Origin: Suttonella ornithocola
Lineage (GTDB): Bacteria; Pseudomonadota; Gammaproteobacteria; Cardiobacteriales; Cardiobacteriaceae
DNA length: 13,999 bases
Direction: 5' to 3'
Assembly (NCBI RefSeq): GCF_001889065.1
Contig: NZ_LWHB01000167.1
Span: 1-13,999, forward strand
The notes under the pieces were generated by a model. That model ran no database searches. It saw nothing but the letters and a program-made list of their open reading frames with translations, and had not been told where the DNA came from. Positions 1-6,680 of this stretch are shown in pieces. Numbering within the stretch: the first letter of the stretch is position 1; each line of letters starts with the position of its first letter. The position numbers and the translations under genes are program-made.

Positions 1-279
1 TAGTCGCTTTAGAGCATAACAAATCGCTGATTGCGAGCAATTAAAACGTCTAGCGCTTTCCCATTGGTAATCATCAGGATACTGCTCAATATCCTTAAGC
101 AAGGCTTCATCATCAATCTTTGAGGGCTTACGCTCAGTAAAGCCTTTAGGATGGGGATTTTTAATCCAGCTATAGACGGTGAATTTGCTGATCTTGTAGC
201 GCTTTGCAACAGCGCGCCAAGTTTCTCCATTAGCAATATCGTTAAGAATTTTCTGTCGGAATTGGCTGCAGTAGGTCAT
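1..279 (-). CDS. IS630-family transposase, N-terminal part (runs off the left edge)
   Basis: The reading frame opens at ATG 279 with MTYCSQFRQKIL and stays open for 93 codons to the window edge. Residues about 5-42 form a helix-turn-helix of the kind found at the N-terminus of IS630 transposases (WRAVAKRYKISKFTVYSWIK region), followed by a linker with KPSKIDDEALL and a second helical DNA-binding segment containing YQWESARRF and SQSAICYALKRL. The catalytic DDE domain would lie beyond the window. Some IS630 members split the gene into two frames, which cannot be tested here. A nearly identical start is encoded from 13861 on the other strand. No clear Shine-Dalgarno sequence precedes the ATG, which is common for transposases. 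Confidence 0.8.
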   Translation of the reverse strand, partial: MTYCSQFRQKILNDIANGETWRAVAKRYKISKFTVYSWIKNPHPKGFTERKPSKIDDEALLKDIEQYPDDYQWESARRFNCSQSAICYALKRL

Positions 280-370
280 AGGATATGCTCAGTTTGTTTT
301 TGATAATTCTACTACAAGTTGTTCTTTATATCTGCTTTAGATAGATTGGATTATAAGTGATTTGACTATA
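1..370 (-). mobile_element. IS630-family insertion sequence, 5' end, leftward copy (partial)
   Basis: The element starts at a TATAGTCAAATCAC terminus (minus strand, 370 downward) and runs out of the left edge of the window. The same sequence reappears in the opposite orientation from 13771. The 90 bases between the tip and the transposase start differ at only two positions between copies, and similarity stops sharply outside the TATAGT tip, which fixes the boundary. The terminus begins with TA, as expected for IS630/Tc1-type elements that insert at TA. About 90 bp of non-coding leader precedes the transposase gene. The distal end is not visible, so completeness cannot be judged. Confidence 0.8.
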
Positions 371-549
371 ATAAACCTATTATTAAAATTAAAACTCAAT
401 AAATATTTTATTATTATTTTAGATAAAATATTTCATCCTTATTACTGATATTAATTATCAATATGAAATTAAATAATATATTTTATTTAGAACAAATATT
501 ATTCTATATAAATAAGAAATTTAAGAAATCTTCTTTTGATTTTTCAAGA

Positions 550-604
550 ACTAGCATCAGACTTCATTACTATAATGTCATTTTTAGTAAAAGCTGATGC
601 TAGT
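550..604 (-). terminator. Two-tier hairpin downstream of the carbamate kinase gene
   Basis: The arms ACTAGCATCAG (550-560) and CTGATGCTAGT (594-604) are perfectly complementary over 11 bp. The 33-base loop can form an inner stem TTACTA/TAGTAA. The structure sits 18 bases after the carbamate kinase stop codon, at the end of the allantoin operon. On the minus strand it is not followed by a clean U-run, so it may be a 3' stabilising structure or a weak or factor-dependent terminator. The spacer between it and the insertion sequence (371-549) is very AT-rich, and I see no gene or convincing signal in it. Confidence 0.4.
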
Positions 605-621
605 AGCACATCTATTTTAAC

Positions 622-1551
622 TTATGCGTAAGTAATTCCTTTTACTTGTCCGCTAATTCTGGTACCTGCTTTTCCAGCAACGATACTTTCAATATCATTC
701 AAAGCACCGATAACAGCATCTTTTCCAGTCGCTTTGACAAAATTGATTGCCGCTTGAACTTTAGGTCCCATAGAGCCTTTTGCAAAATCAAATTTAGTCA
801 TTTCTTCAATATCACTACTAACAATACGTTTTTGCGTTTCTTTGCCCCAATCTAAATATACGCCATCTACATCTGTCGCAATAATGAGTAAATCAGCGTC
901 AATTGAAGATGCCAGTAATGCTGTTGCTAAGTCCTTATCAATAACAGCTTCTGCCCCACAGAATTGACCATTCTCATCATAATAAGTTGGTATACCGCCA
1001 CCACCAGCACAAATTAGCAAATAATTATTCTCAATAAGCGTCTTAAGGGGTTTTAAACCAAAAATACGTGTAGGCAGAGGGCTAGGAACGACACGACGAT
1101 ATTTATCGTTATCTTGTGCCATTGTCCATCCTTTTTCTGCTGCAATTTTATCCGCTTCTTCTTTCGTGTAGACAGGTCCGACAGGTTTAGTTGGGTTTTG
1201 GAAAGCTGGATCTTTAGGATCAACTTCTGTTTGTGTTAGAACAGTGGTTAAAGAAGTCTCTTTTGAAACAAAGTTAACCATTTCTTGTTGAATCATATAG
1301 CCAATCATTCCAACTGATTCAGCACCTAATACATCCAAAGGATACATAGGAACTTCTTTGAAGGCATTGCTTTGCAATGCCATTAGACCGACTTGTGGAC
1401 CATTACCATGCGTAATAATGAGCTGATTACCTGGATGAACTTTTGAAATTTGTGCGCACGCTTCACGAATATTTGCACGTTGATTGTCTGAAGTTAATGG
1501 TTCTCCTCTCTTTAACATTGCATTTCCGCCAAGAGCAATAACAATTCTCAT
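622..1551 (-). CDS. arcC: Carbamate kinase
   Basis: This enzyme catalyses carbamoyl phosphate + ADP = carbamate + ATP, the energy-yielding last step of arginine or ureide fermentation in the cytoplasm. The 309-residue protein has normal family length and the amino-acid-kinase fold signatures: GGN near residues 8-10, HGNGPQVG at 48-55, the glycine-rich GGGGIP at 183-188, DKD at 205-207, TDVDG at 226-230 and the GPK loop at 262-264. An AGGAG ribosome-binding site lies 8 bases before the ATG. It follows allB by 20 bp and is the last gene of the operon. With an allantoinase and a carbamoyltransferase as operon partners, its role is probably like AllK in allantoin fermentation and not the arginine deiminase pathway, because no arcA is present. 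The family is certain; the substrate source is inferred from context. Confidence 0.95.
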   Translation of the reverse strand: MRIVIALGGNAMLKRGEPLTSDNQRANIREACAQISKVHPGNQLIITHGNGPQVGLMALQSNAFKEVPMYPLDVLGAESVGMIGYMIQQEMVNFVSKETSLTTVLTQTEVDPKDPAFQNPTKPVGPVYTKEEADKIAAEKGWTMAQDNDKYRRVVPSPLPTRIFGLKPLKTLIENNYLLICAGGGGIPTYYDENGQFCGAEAVIDKDLATALLASSIDADLLIIATDVDGVYLDWGKETQKRIVSSDIEEMTKFDFAKGSMGPKVQAAINFVKATGKDAVIGALNDIESIVAGKAGTRISGQVKGITYA

Positions 1552-1571
1552 AAATTAATCTCCTAATAAAT

Positions 1572-2936
1572 CTATTTACTTAATTTATACAAACGCGCCC
1601 GTTCGCCGTGTGGTTCGCCAATAATGCCTTTTTCTAAGCTATACACTTCTTTTCCACGTAACCATGTACTCAATACTCGACAACCAATTTCAAAGCCAAG
1701 ATAAGCACTAATTTTATTTTTATAGAATAAATCATCCACCGTTAAGGTATAACTTTGATTAGGATCAAGAATCACAATATCTGCATCTTTACCTAATGAT
1801 AATTCTCCTTTATCAGCTAGCTTGAAGCGTTTAGCGGGTTCAGTTGCTAAAGCGCGCATTAAAGTTACAGGGCTAATATTTCTTTGTTTTACAGCAGCAT
1901 CAAACATTAAATCTAAGGTATTTTGACAACCTGCAATACCGCCCCATGCATCAAATGCATTATCTGTTTCTTTTAAATCTGGTGTGCATGGTGAGTGATC
2001 TGAACCTAAAATTTTAATCACACCATCTTCTAGCAATTCCCACATTCTTTCTTGATTCTGCTTATCTCTAATCGGTGGAGAACATTTAGCACTCATACCA
2101 ATAGCATCTAACATTTCAGTAGCAAGTAAGAAATAATGTGGACAAGATTCACAGCTTGCATCAACCCCTTCAGCTTGTGCTTTCAACACTTCTGCAACCG
2201 CTTCAGGGCAGCTACAATGCGCGATATGCACTCGACAGCCTGTAACTTTAGCAAAGAATAAAACACGTCTAACTGCTTCAACTTCTGTAAAAATAGGACG
2301 ACTTTCAACATAATCAACTAATGTTTTTTTGCCAGCTGCTTTCGCTTCAGCGCCTAATCTATCTGTTACAGCGGCATTTTCACAGTGAATAATCAATAAA
2401 TCGCCTGTTTTCGCCAAGGTTTGCATCCCACGATACAACTCATAATCATTGACATTTTTAAAATCTCCAGGCTTATCAGAGCCACAAGTAGCAACAAAAC
2501 ATTTAAAAGCAGCAACATTTTCAGCAGATAAAGCCTCTAAATCATCAAGGTTATGTGGAACTAATCCTCCCATTAAAGCATAGTCTGCATAACATTGATT
2601 TTTTGCTGCTTCTATTTTTGTATTTAAAGCTTCTACATTAATCGTAGCTGGAATAGTGTTTAAAGGCATTTCAACAAAGCTGGTTGTACCGCCAGCAATC
2701 ATTGCTTGTGTACCTGTTGCGTAACCTTCCCATTCGGTTCTACCTGGTTCTGAAATATGCATATGTACATCCACTACACCTGGGACTACATAGCAACCTT
2801 GAGCATCTACAACTTTCTCAGCATCTACCTGTAGCTGACCGATTGCCGCAATTTTTCCATCTTTGATAGCAATATCACCTTGCTCTACAGATTCTGGTAA
2901 TACCAATAATCCATTTTTAATAATAGTATCAAACAT
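1572..2936 (-). CDS. allB: Allantoinase
   Basis: Allantoinase hydrolyses the hydantoin ring of allantoin to allantoate, the entry step of ureide catabolism. The 454-residue protein has the length of E. coli AllB and resembles it along its whole length. The cyclic amidohydrolase metal ligands are all visible: H58 and H60 in VDVHMHISEPGR, K145 in AFKCF (the lysine that is carbamylated in this family), H184 in IIHCEN, H240 in HIAHCS, and D313 in GSDHSPC. The CESCPHYF and CSPPIR motifs typical of allantoinases are also present, which argues against dihydropyrimidinase or dihydroorotase. A GAGGAG ribosome-binding site lies 7 bases before the ATG and overlaps the end of the transporter gene, suggesting translational coupling. 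No key residue is missing. Confidence 0.96.
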   Translation of the reverse strand: MFDTIIKNGLLVLPESVEQGDIAIKDGKIAAIGQLQVDAEKVVDAQGCYVVPGVVDVHMHISEPGRTEWEGYATGTQAMIAGGTTSFVEMPLNTIPATINVEALNTKIEAAKNQCYADYALMGGLVPHNLDDLEALSAENVAAFKCFVATCGSDKPGDFKNVNDYELYRGMQTLAKTGDLLIIHCENAAVTDRLGAEAKAAGKKTLVDYVESRPIFTEVEAVRRVLFFAKVTGCRVHIAHCSCPEAVAEVLKAQAEGVDASCESCPHYFLLATEMLDAIGMSAKCSPPIRDKQNQERMWELLEDGVIKILGSDHSPCTPDLKETDNAFDAWGGIAGCQNTLDLMFDAAVKQRNISPVTLMRALATEPAKRFKLADKGELSLGKDADIVILDPNQSYTLTVDDLFYKNKISAYLGFEIGCRVLSTWLRGKEVYSLEKGIIGEPHGERARLYKLSK

Positions 2937-2949
2937 ACTTTGCTCCTCA

Positions 2950-4359
2950 TTATTGTTGCATCATGATATATAGAGCTGCACTAGCAAGCGCACCTAAAAC
3001 CAACATTAAAGGGGTATAGAATTTTAACCATTTGGTGTAATCCACTTTAGCAATCACCAAAGTCGCTACAAAGAATCCTGAAGTTGGGAAGAAAATATCT
3101 GTTAACTGTCCACCCCAAGCATTAGCAGAAACCACTGCTTGTTGAGAAATGCTTAATAAATCTGCTAATGGAGAAATAATTGGCATAGTTAATACAGTCA
3201 ATGCAGTTGCGCCAGGGATTAGGAAGTTAAAAATAGATTGCTCCCAAAAGATTGCAATAGCAGTGAACTCTGGTGGAACAGAACGCATCATACTTTCTAA
3301 CCAGTATACAATCGTATCTGTAATAACCCCTTTATCCATAATGACAGCAATAGCGCTAGCAACACCACACAATAATGCTGCAACCATCATATCGCGCATA
3401 CCAGCATTAACATCATCACAAATTTGTTGCGCCTTTTTACCTGCAACCGCAGCAGACACAATTCCGATAAAGAGAAACAGCCCTCCAATTGCTTCAAAAC
3501 CTAAGTTTTGTTTGAGAATTAAGAAAATTGCGATGGGGAATAATACCAAACAAGTAATACCGGCATATTTTTGGCGCTCAGTGAAAACTAATTCACCTTT
3601 TGCTTCTTCCTCTTGCGCAATAGCGTTTCTGATTTCGTTATCAGAGTCTAAAGTAAGGCTTTTTTCTGGATTACGTTTGACTTTGGCGGCATAGAACATG
3701 ACATAAGCAATCGCAATAATCATGACCAATACCAAAACAACCGCACGGAAACCTGAACCTGAGAACATTGGTAATTGAGCGATTTGTTGACCTACACCCA
3801 CAGAGCCAGGAATCGTTAGACCAAAAGTAAAGCCCATACAAGGTCCAAGTAAGGCAACAGCCGTCGCTGTCATTCCGTCATAACCCAAACGATAAAATAG
3901 TGGCAACAATACGGGAAGATAAGCTAAAGATAACTCAGGCACACCGATAAAAGCTGCTAATCCAGCAAAAATTCCCATTAATATTGGAATAACTAAGAAT
4001 CCCTTATCACCAACAGCATTACTTAACTTTTGCACACCCATATCAATTAAGCCCGCACGCTTAATTAAGCCCATACAGCCGCCGACCATAAAGGTTAAGA
4101 AAACAATACCGGCAGCACGTTTCAAACCGTCTGGAATCGCAGAAATAATATCCATAAAGCCAACAGGATGTTGTTCAATAGTATGATAAGTTCCTGCGAC
4201 TACAAGAATTTGCTCTCCATGGGCAGTTGTCATTGTTTGCCGCTCATAAAGACCCGCTGGAATTAAATAAGTCATTAAAGCCGCAATAAGAATAAATACC
4301 GATAAAACAATATAAATATCTGGCATTTTGAAGGATTTTTTCTTTTTCTCTTCTTTCAT
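2950..4359 (-). CDS. YfcC-family membrane transporter, candidate ureide or amino-acid carrier
   Basis: This is an integral membrane protein of 469 residues with roughly 11-13 hydrophobic segments. The first is at about residues 13-34 (IYIVLSVFILIAALMTYLIPAG). A charged cytoplasmic-type loop at about 226-263 divides two halves, and pore-like motifs FNFLIPGA and FFPTSGFF lie near residues 377-384 and 423-430. The opening segment and length fit the YfcC/DcuC-like family, which includes arginine/ornithine exchangers and uncharacterised carriers. I place the start at ATG 4359, which follows an AGGAG site with good spacing. An upstream in-frame ATG at 4404 would add 15 codons from a terminator hairpin and is unlikely. 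The gene sits between a carbamoyltransferase and allantoinase, so allantoin import or export of a fermentation product is plausible. It is unrelated to the NCS1-type AllW carrier of enteric bacteria. The substrate is unproven. Confidence 0.85.
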   Translation of the reverse strand: MKEEKKKKSFKMPDIYIVLSVFILIAALMTYLIPAGLYERQTMTTAHGEQILVVAGTYHTIEQHPVGFMDIISAIPDGLKRAAGIVFLTFMVGGCMGLIKRAGLIDMGVQKLSNAVGDKGFLVIPILMGIFAGLAAFIGVPELSLAYLPVLLPLFYRLGYDGMTATAVALLGPCMGFTFGLTIPGSVGVGQQIAQLPMFSGSGFRAVVLVLVMIIAIAYVMFYAAKVKRNPEKSLTLDSDNEIRNAIAQEEEAKGELVFTERQKYAGITCLVLFPIAIFLILKQNLGFEAIGGLFLFIGIVSAAVAGKKAQQICDDVNAGMRDMMVAALLCGVASAIAVIMDKGVITDTIVYWLESMMRSVPPEFTAIAIFWEQSIFNFLIPGATALTVLTMPIISPLADLLSISQQAVVSANAWGGQLTDIFFPTSGFFVATLVIAKVDYTKWLKFYTPLMLVLGALASAALYIMMQQ

Positions 4360-4370
4360 GATGACTCTCC

Positions 4371-4410
4371 TAAAAATAAAAACCGCCTTTGCCGTCTCAG
4401 GCAAAGGCGG
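4371..4410 (-). terminator. Intrinsic terminator or attenuator inside the allantoin operon
   Basis: On the minus strand a perfect 11-bp GC-rich stem, CCGCCTTTGCC / GGCAAAGGCGG, with a 6-base loop (plus-strand positions 4383-4410) is followed at once by TTTTTATTTTTA. This is a textbook Rho-independent terminator. It lies after the carbamoyltransferase gene, and the ribosome-binding site of the transporter gene comes directly after the T-tract. Transcripts that stop here contain allE and the carbamoyltransferase only, so expression of the transporter, allB and carbamate kinase depends on readthrough or on a separate start. A weak -10-like TATAAC (4415-4420) with a poor -35 lies just upstream on the minus strand, but I do not call it a promoter. 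Confidence 0.85.
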
Positions 4411-4443
4411 CAGTGTTATAAGCTGCTATATAACTTTAAAGAA

Positions 4444-5472
4444 CTAATTTACCCCAACAACTGCGCTGAGTAATGCCATACGAATAGCAACAGAGAAACC
4501 AATCGCACGGAAATATAGCTGATGCTCAGTATTATCAATACCAAAGTCAAACTCACCTTCATTACGTGGTAAAGAGTGATGAACCCCAACAACTTTATTA
4601 TTTTTAGCCTTAATACGTTTCAACATATCTAATGAAACATAATAGTTCATCATCTTCTTCGTGAAATCTTCACGATTTGGATCATCTTTCTTCACTGAGC
4701 AGCCTGGTAGATAAATTAAGTCAATTCCAGTATCTGCATAGAGCTCTTCATTTTGTTTTTCCGTTAAATCGAAATGTTCCTCAAAATGAGCGCCCATATC
4801 TGTTAATTTCTTACGAACTACTTCTGGAGTACGCAATTCACTGGTGCCGGTATAAATAATTTTTGCGCCCATTGCGGCTAAAGCTAATGCAAAAGATTGT
4901 CCTGAACGTGCACGGGATAAATCAGGAGTAGCGATTGCAATAGTAGTTTTTTCTAAATCTCCAAAAGCTCTCCAGCAAGTATAAGCATCTAGTAGTCCTT
5001 GAGTTGGATGCGTTACGTGTCCATATCCACCTGAAATAACTGGAGAAACATGATCACCCAATTCCTCTAATGCAGTTAAGGCTTCTTGGTCATTTGGATG
5101 GCGCATGACGATAACATCAGCATATTCAGAAGTTACCCGCAAGCTATCATATAAACTTTCATTTTTGGCAACAGACGAATTATGCAAAGGATCAGATTCC
5201 GTAATAACATTTCCGCCTAAACGCAACATTGCATTTTCATGGCTGCAACGTGTTCTTGTAGATGGTTGGAAGAACAGAGTGTAAAGCACCTTACCATGTA
5301 ATAAGTCCAAACCTGTTCTCATAAAAGGTTCAAGCATTTCAGCTGAACGGAATAATGCTAATAACTCATCGCGGCTAAAATCATCTAAGAAGGTAATATT
5401 GCGTCCCTTCATATTGGTTTCAGCTAAGGTTTCGCGAATATCTTTGGTTCTAAAATTTTTATCTAATGCCAT
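4444..5472 (-). CDS. Aspartate/ornithine-carbamoyltransferase-family enzyme, candidate ureido-compound transcarbamylase
   Basis: The 342-residue protein has the two-domain transcarbamylase fold. The carbamoyl-phosphate site is intact: STRT at 71-74 in FFQPSTRTRCS, K103 in SVAKNES, R124 in MRHP, and H155 and Q158 in HPTQ. By alignment to E. coli PyrB, R189 matches Arg167. The 240s-loop residues that bind L-aspartate (Arg229 and Gln231) are replaced by G257 and S259 in YLPGCSVKK, and HPLP becomes HSLP at 299-302. It is therefore unlikely to be aspartate transcarbamylase, and it also lacks an obvious ornithine signature. Lying in an operon with AllE, AllB and carbamate kinase, it probably runs in the phosphorolytic direction, splitting a ureido compound into carbamoyl phosphate and an amine or amide. 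Ureidoglycine and oxalurate are the leading candidates. It is unrelated to the FdrA-type AllFGH enzyme. An AAGGAG site precedes the ATG. Confidence 0.85.
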   Translation of the reverse strand: MALDKNFRTKDIRETLAETNMKGRNITFLDDFSRDELLALFRSAEMLEPFMRTGLDLLHGKVLYTLFFQPSTRTRCSHENAMLRLGGNVITESDPLHNSSVAKNESLYDSLRVTSEYADVIVMRHPNDQEALTALEELGDHVSPVISGGYGHVTHPTQGLLDAYTCWRAFGDLEKTTIAIATPDLSRARSGQSFALALAAMGAKIIYTGTSELRTPEVVRKKLTDMGAHFEEHFDLTEKQNEELYADTGIDLIYLPGCSVKKDDPNREDFTKKMMNYYVSLDMLKRIKAKNNKVVGVHHSLPRNEGEFDFGIDNTEHQLYFRAIGFSVAIRMALLSAVVGVN

Positions 5473-5493
5473 GACTATTTCTCCTTTTAAATT

Positions 5494-6273
5494 TTAAATT
5501 TCAACATCGCGGTGGCAATCTTTTGAATAAATATAACTAAATGGTCCACGACCAACAGCATAGCTTGCTTGTTTACAATAAGGACCAAACCAAATAAAGT
5601 CTTCTGGTTTAATCAAATACCAATCTTCATCTAATAAATAACAACCTTGTCCTTCATATACATACGCACCATGCTCTTGCACATGAGTTTCAATAATGTT
5701 GTGGCTAGCACCTGGGTCAAAGCTGAGAATATGGAAGTTCATATCAAAACATTGTTCGATTGGTAATAAATCTTTGATATGAACATTTGCCATTCCATCA
5801 TAATCAGCCCATTCAATATCATTGACATTGCCAAATACAACATAAGGCTCTAATCCACCTGGATGTGGTACATAGCGTTGTTTATACAGTAAGATTCTTC
5901 CTTCCTTATGATTTTTATTTGAAAAATCAATACCAACACCAGCAGGGGCATAAGCATATCCGCCTTGAGTTAAGACTTTTGTTTCATCACCAACTTTTAC
6001 CTCTAACTCAACATCACCATCTAAAACATAGATAAGCGACTCCTCATGTGGCTTGTTCGCATACGTAATAGAAGTTTTAGCATTTTCCCCTAACGTACCA
6101 ATGAGCTGAACAAAACTCGCACCCATTTTTGGGGTGGCAAGAATTGTCATTTTGCAATCCTCTATACCGGGAATAACATTGATAACACGTCCTTCAGGGG
6201 TAATAACAGCATAATTACCATGTTTGACAACAGAACGGTTACTTAATAAATCTTGTGGATAACCTGGCATCAT
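5494..6273 (-). CDS. allE: (S)-ureidoglycine aminohydrolase
   Basis: AllE is a manganese-dependent bicupin that releases ammonia from (S)-ureidoglycine to give (S)-ureidoglycolate. The 259 residues match E. coli AllE (YlbA) along the whole length, including the N-terminal SNRSVVKHGNYAVITPEGRV region, the C-terminal cupin with SFDPGAS and ETHVQEHGAY, and the ending YSKDCHRDVEI. The metal ligands of the C-terminal cupin are visible as E195, H197 and H201, with Q235 (KQASYAVGRG) matching the fourth ligand. Two consecutive ATG codons follow TAGGAG; the second (start at 6270) has the better spacing. It is the first gene of the minus-strand operon, 21 bp upstream of the carbamoyltransferase, and carries the putative operator region in front of it. 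Its usual supplier, allantoate amidohydrolase (AllC), is not in the window. Confidence 0.95.
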   Translation of the reverse strand: MMPGYPQDLLSNRSVVKHGNYAVITPEGRVINVIPGIEDCKMTILATPKMGASFVQLIGTLGENAKTSITYANKPHEESLIYVLDGDVELEVKVGDETKVLTQGGYAYAPAGVGIDFSNKNHKEGRILLYKQRYVPHPGGLEPYVVFGNVNDIEWADYDGMANVHIKDLLPIEQCFDMNFHILSFDPGASHNIIETHVQEHGAYVYEGQGCYLLDEDWYLIKPEDFIWFGPYCKQASYAVGRGPFSYIYSKDCHRDVEI

Positions 6274-6288
6274 TAACTCCTATCTAAC

Positions 6289-6318
6289 ACGACAACAATT
6301 TTGTCGTAGATAACTATA
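6289..6318 (-). promoter_or_regulatory. Putative allE operon promoter -10 with operator-like palindrome
   Basis: A perfect palindrome ACGACAA-caatt-TTGTCGT (6289-6307), with weaker extended symmetry TATCT/AGATA (6281-6285 and 6308-6312), lies 16 bp before the allE start. A -10-like TATAGT reads on the minus strand at 6318-6313, which would place transcription initiation inside the palindrome. That geometry suits a repressor site. No good -35 is present, so activation by a bound regulator is possible. The same sequence could instead form a hairpin in the leader RNA. Inference only. Confidence 0.35.
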
Positions 6319-6350
6319 GAGATTTAAGCCGTATCACACAGTAGTAAAAA

Positions 6351-6404
6351 ATGACAACAAACTGTCATCTTGTGACAACATCCAAATGACATTTAAAGAC
6401 AGTC
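6351..6404. promoter_or_regulatory. Cluster of GACA/TGTC half-sites upstream of allE
   Basis: The sequence GACAACA occurs at 6353-6359 and 6374-6380, spaced 21 bp (two helical turns), and again at 6291-6297 in the operator nearer the gene. Interleaved are the inverted pair ATGACA/TGTCAT (6351-6356 and 6363-6368), TTGTGACAA (6370-6378), TGACA (6387-6391) and AGACAGTC (6397-6404). The density of one half-site next to an inducible catabolic operon suggests binding sites for a dimeric regulator, perhaps an allantoin- or glyoxylate-responsive protein encoded elsewhere. Confidence 0.35.
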
Positions 6405-6453
6405 AAAAATAATTTTTTATAATTTTGTAAAAATACTTTTGAGTTATTATTTT

Positions 6454-6550
6454 GATACTTTTGCAAAAAATAAAAAAGTAGAGAAATTTCAATTCTCAAA
6501 TTTTGAAAATATATTAAAATCAATGGAAAACGGAGTTTTGCAAAGGTTTC
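6454..6550 (-). repeat. Decayed copy of the MITE-like element found at 13340-13470
   Basis: This 97-bp stretch matches the reverse complement of the 131-bp element at 13340-13470. The ends are GATACTTTTGCAAAA and, read inward from the other side, GAAACCTTTGCAAAA. The 16-base string TAGAGAAATTTCAATT is shared exactly, and the stretch ending in TTTTGCAAAGG is conserved at the other end. About 34 bp of the middle are missing and several bases have drifted, so it is an old, internally deleted copy. It lies between the allE control region and the fadE leader. From 6551 to 6680 I see the fadE ribosome-binding site but no convincing promoter. Confidence 0.7.
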
Positions 6551-6680
6551 AAATCAATTAAAAATGAGTTTGCTAGATAAAATGTTAAGTATCAATCATT
6601 GCATAATGCGCACTCATTCTTTTTATGCTATTGTAAATGACTTATACAACTATGTTTAAAATTTAAAGAGGAGAAAAGCT

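Noticed and set aside
9..236. 75-residue open frame on the minus strand at the left edge
   Set aside because: It is a shadow frame of the IS630 transposase, whose true frame starts at 279 and matches the copy at 13861.
444..463. Fur-box-like TGATATTAATTATCA in the AT-rich spacer
   Set aside because: It is an imperfect palindrome in very AT-rich sequence, downstream of an operon and beside no gene start.
3149..3694. 181-residue open frame on the plus strand opposite the transporter gene
   Set aside because: It is antisense to a clear membrane-protein gene, has no ribosome-binding site and shows no recognisable domain.
4360..4404. 15-codon N-terminal extension of the transporter from an upstream in-frame ATG
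   Set aside because: The extension is encoded by the terminator stem and T-tract, while ATG 4359 has a properly spaced AGGAG and gives the usual family N-terminus.
6551..6680. Candidate fadE promoters (TATACA, TAAAAT) and FadR sites
   Set aside because: No -10-like string has an acceptable -35 at 16-18 bp, and nothing resembles the FadR consensus.
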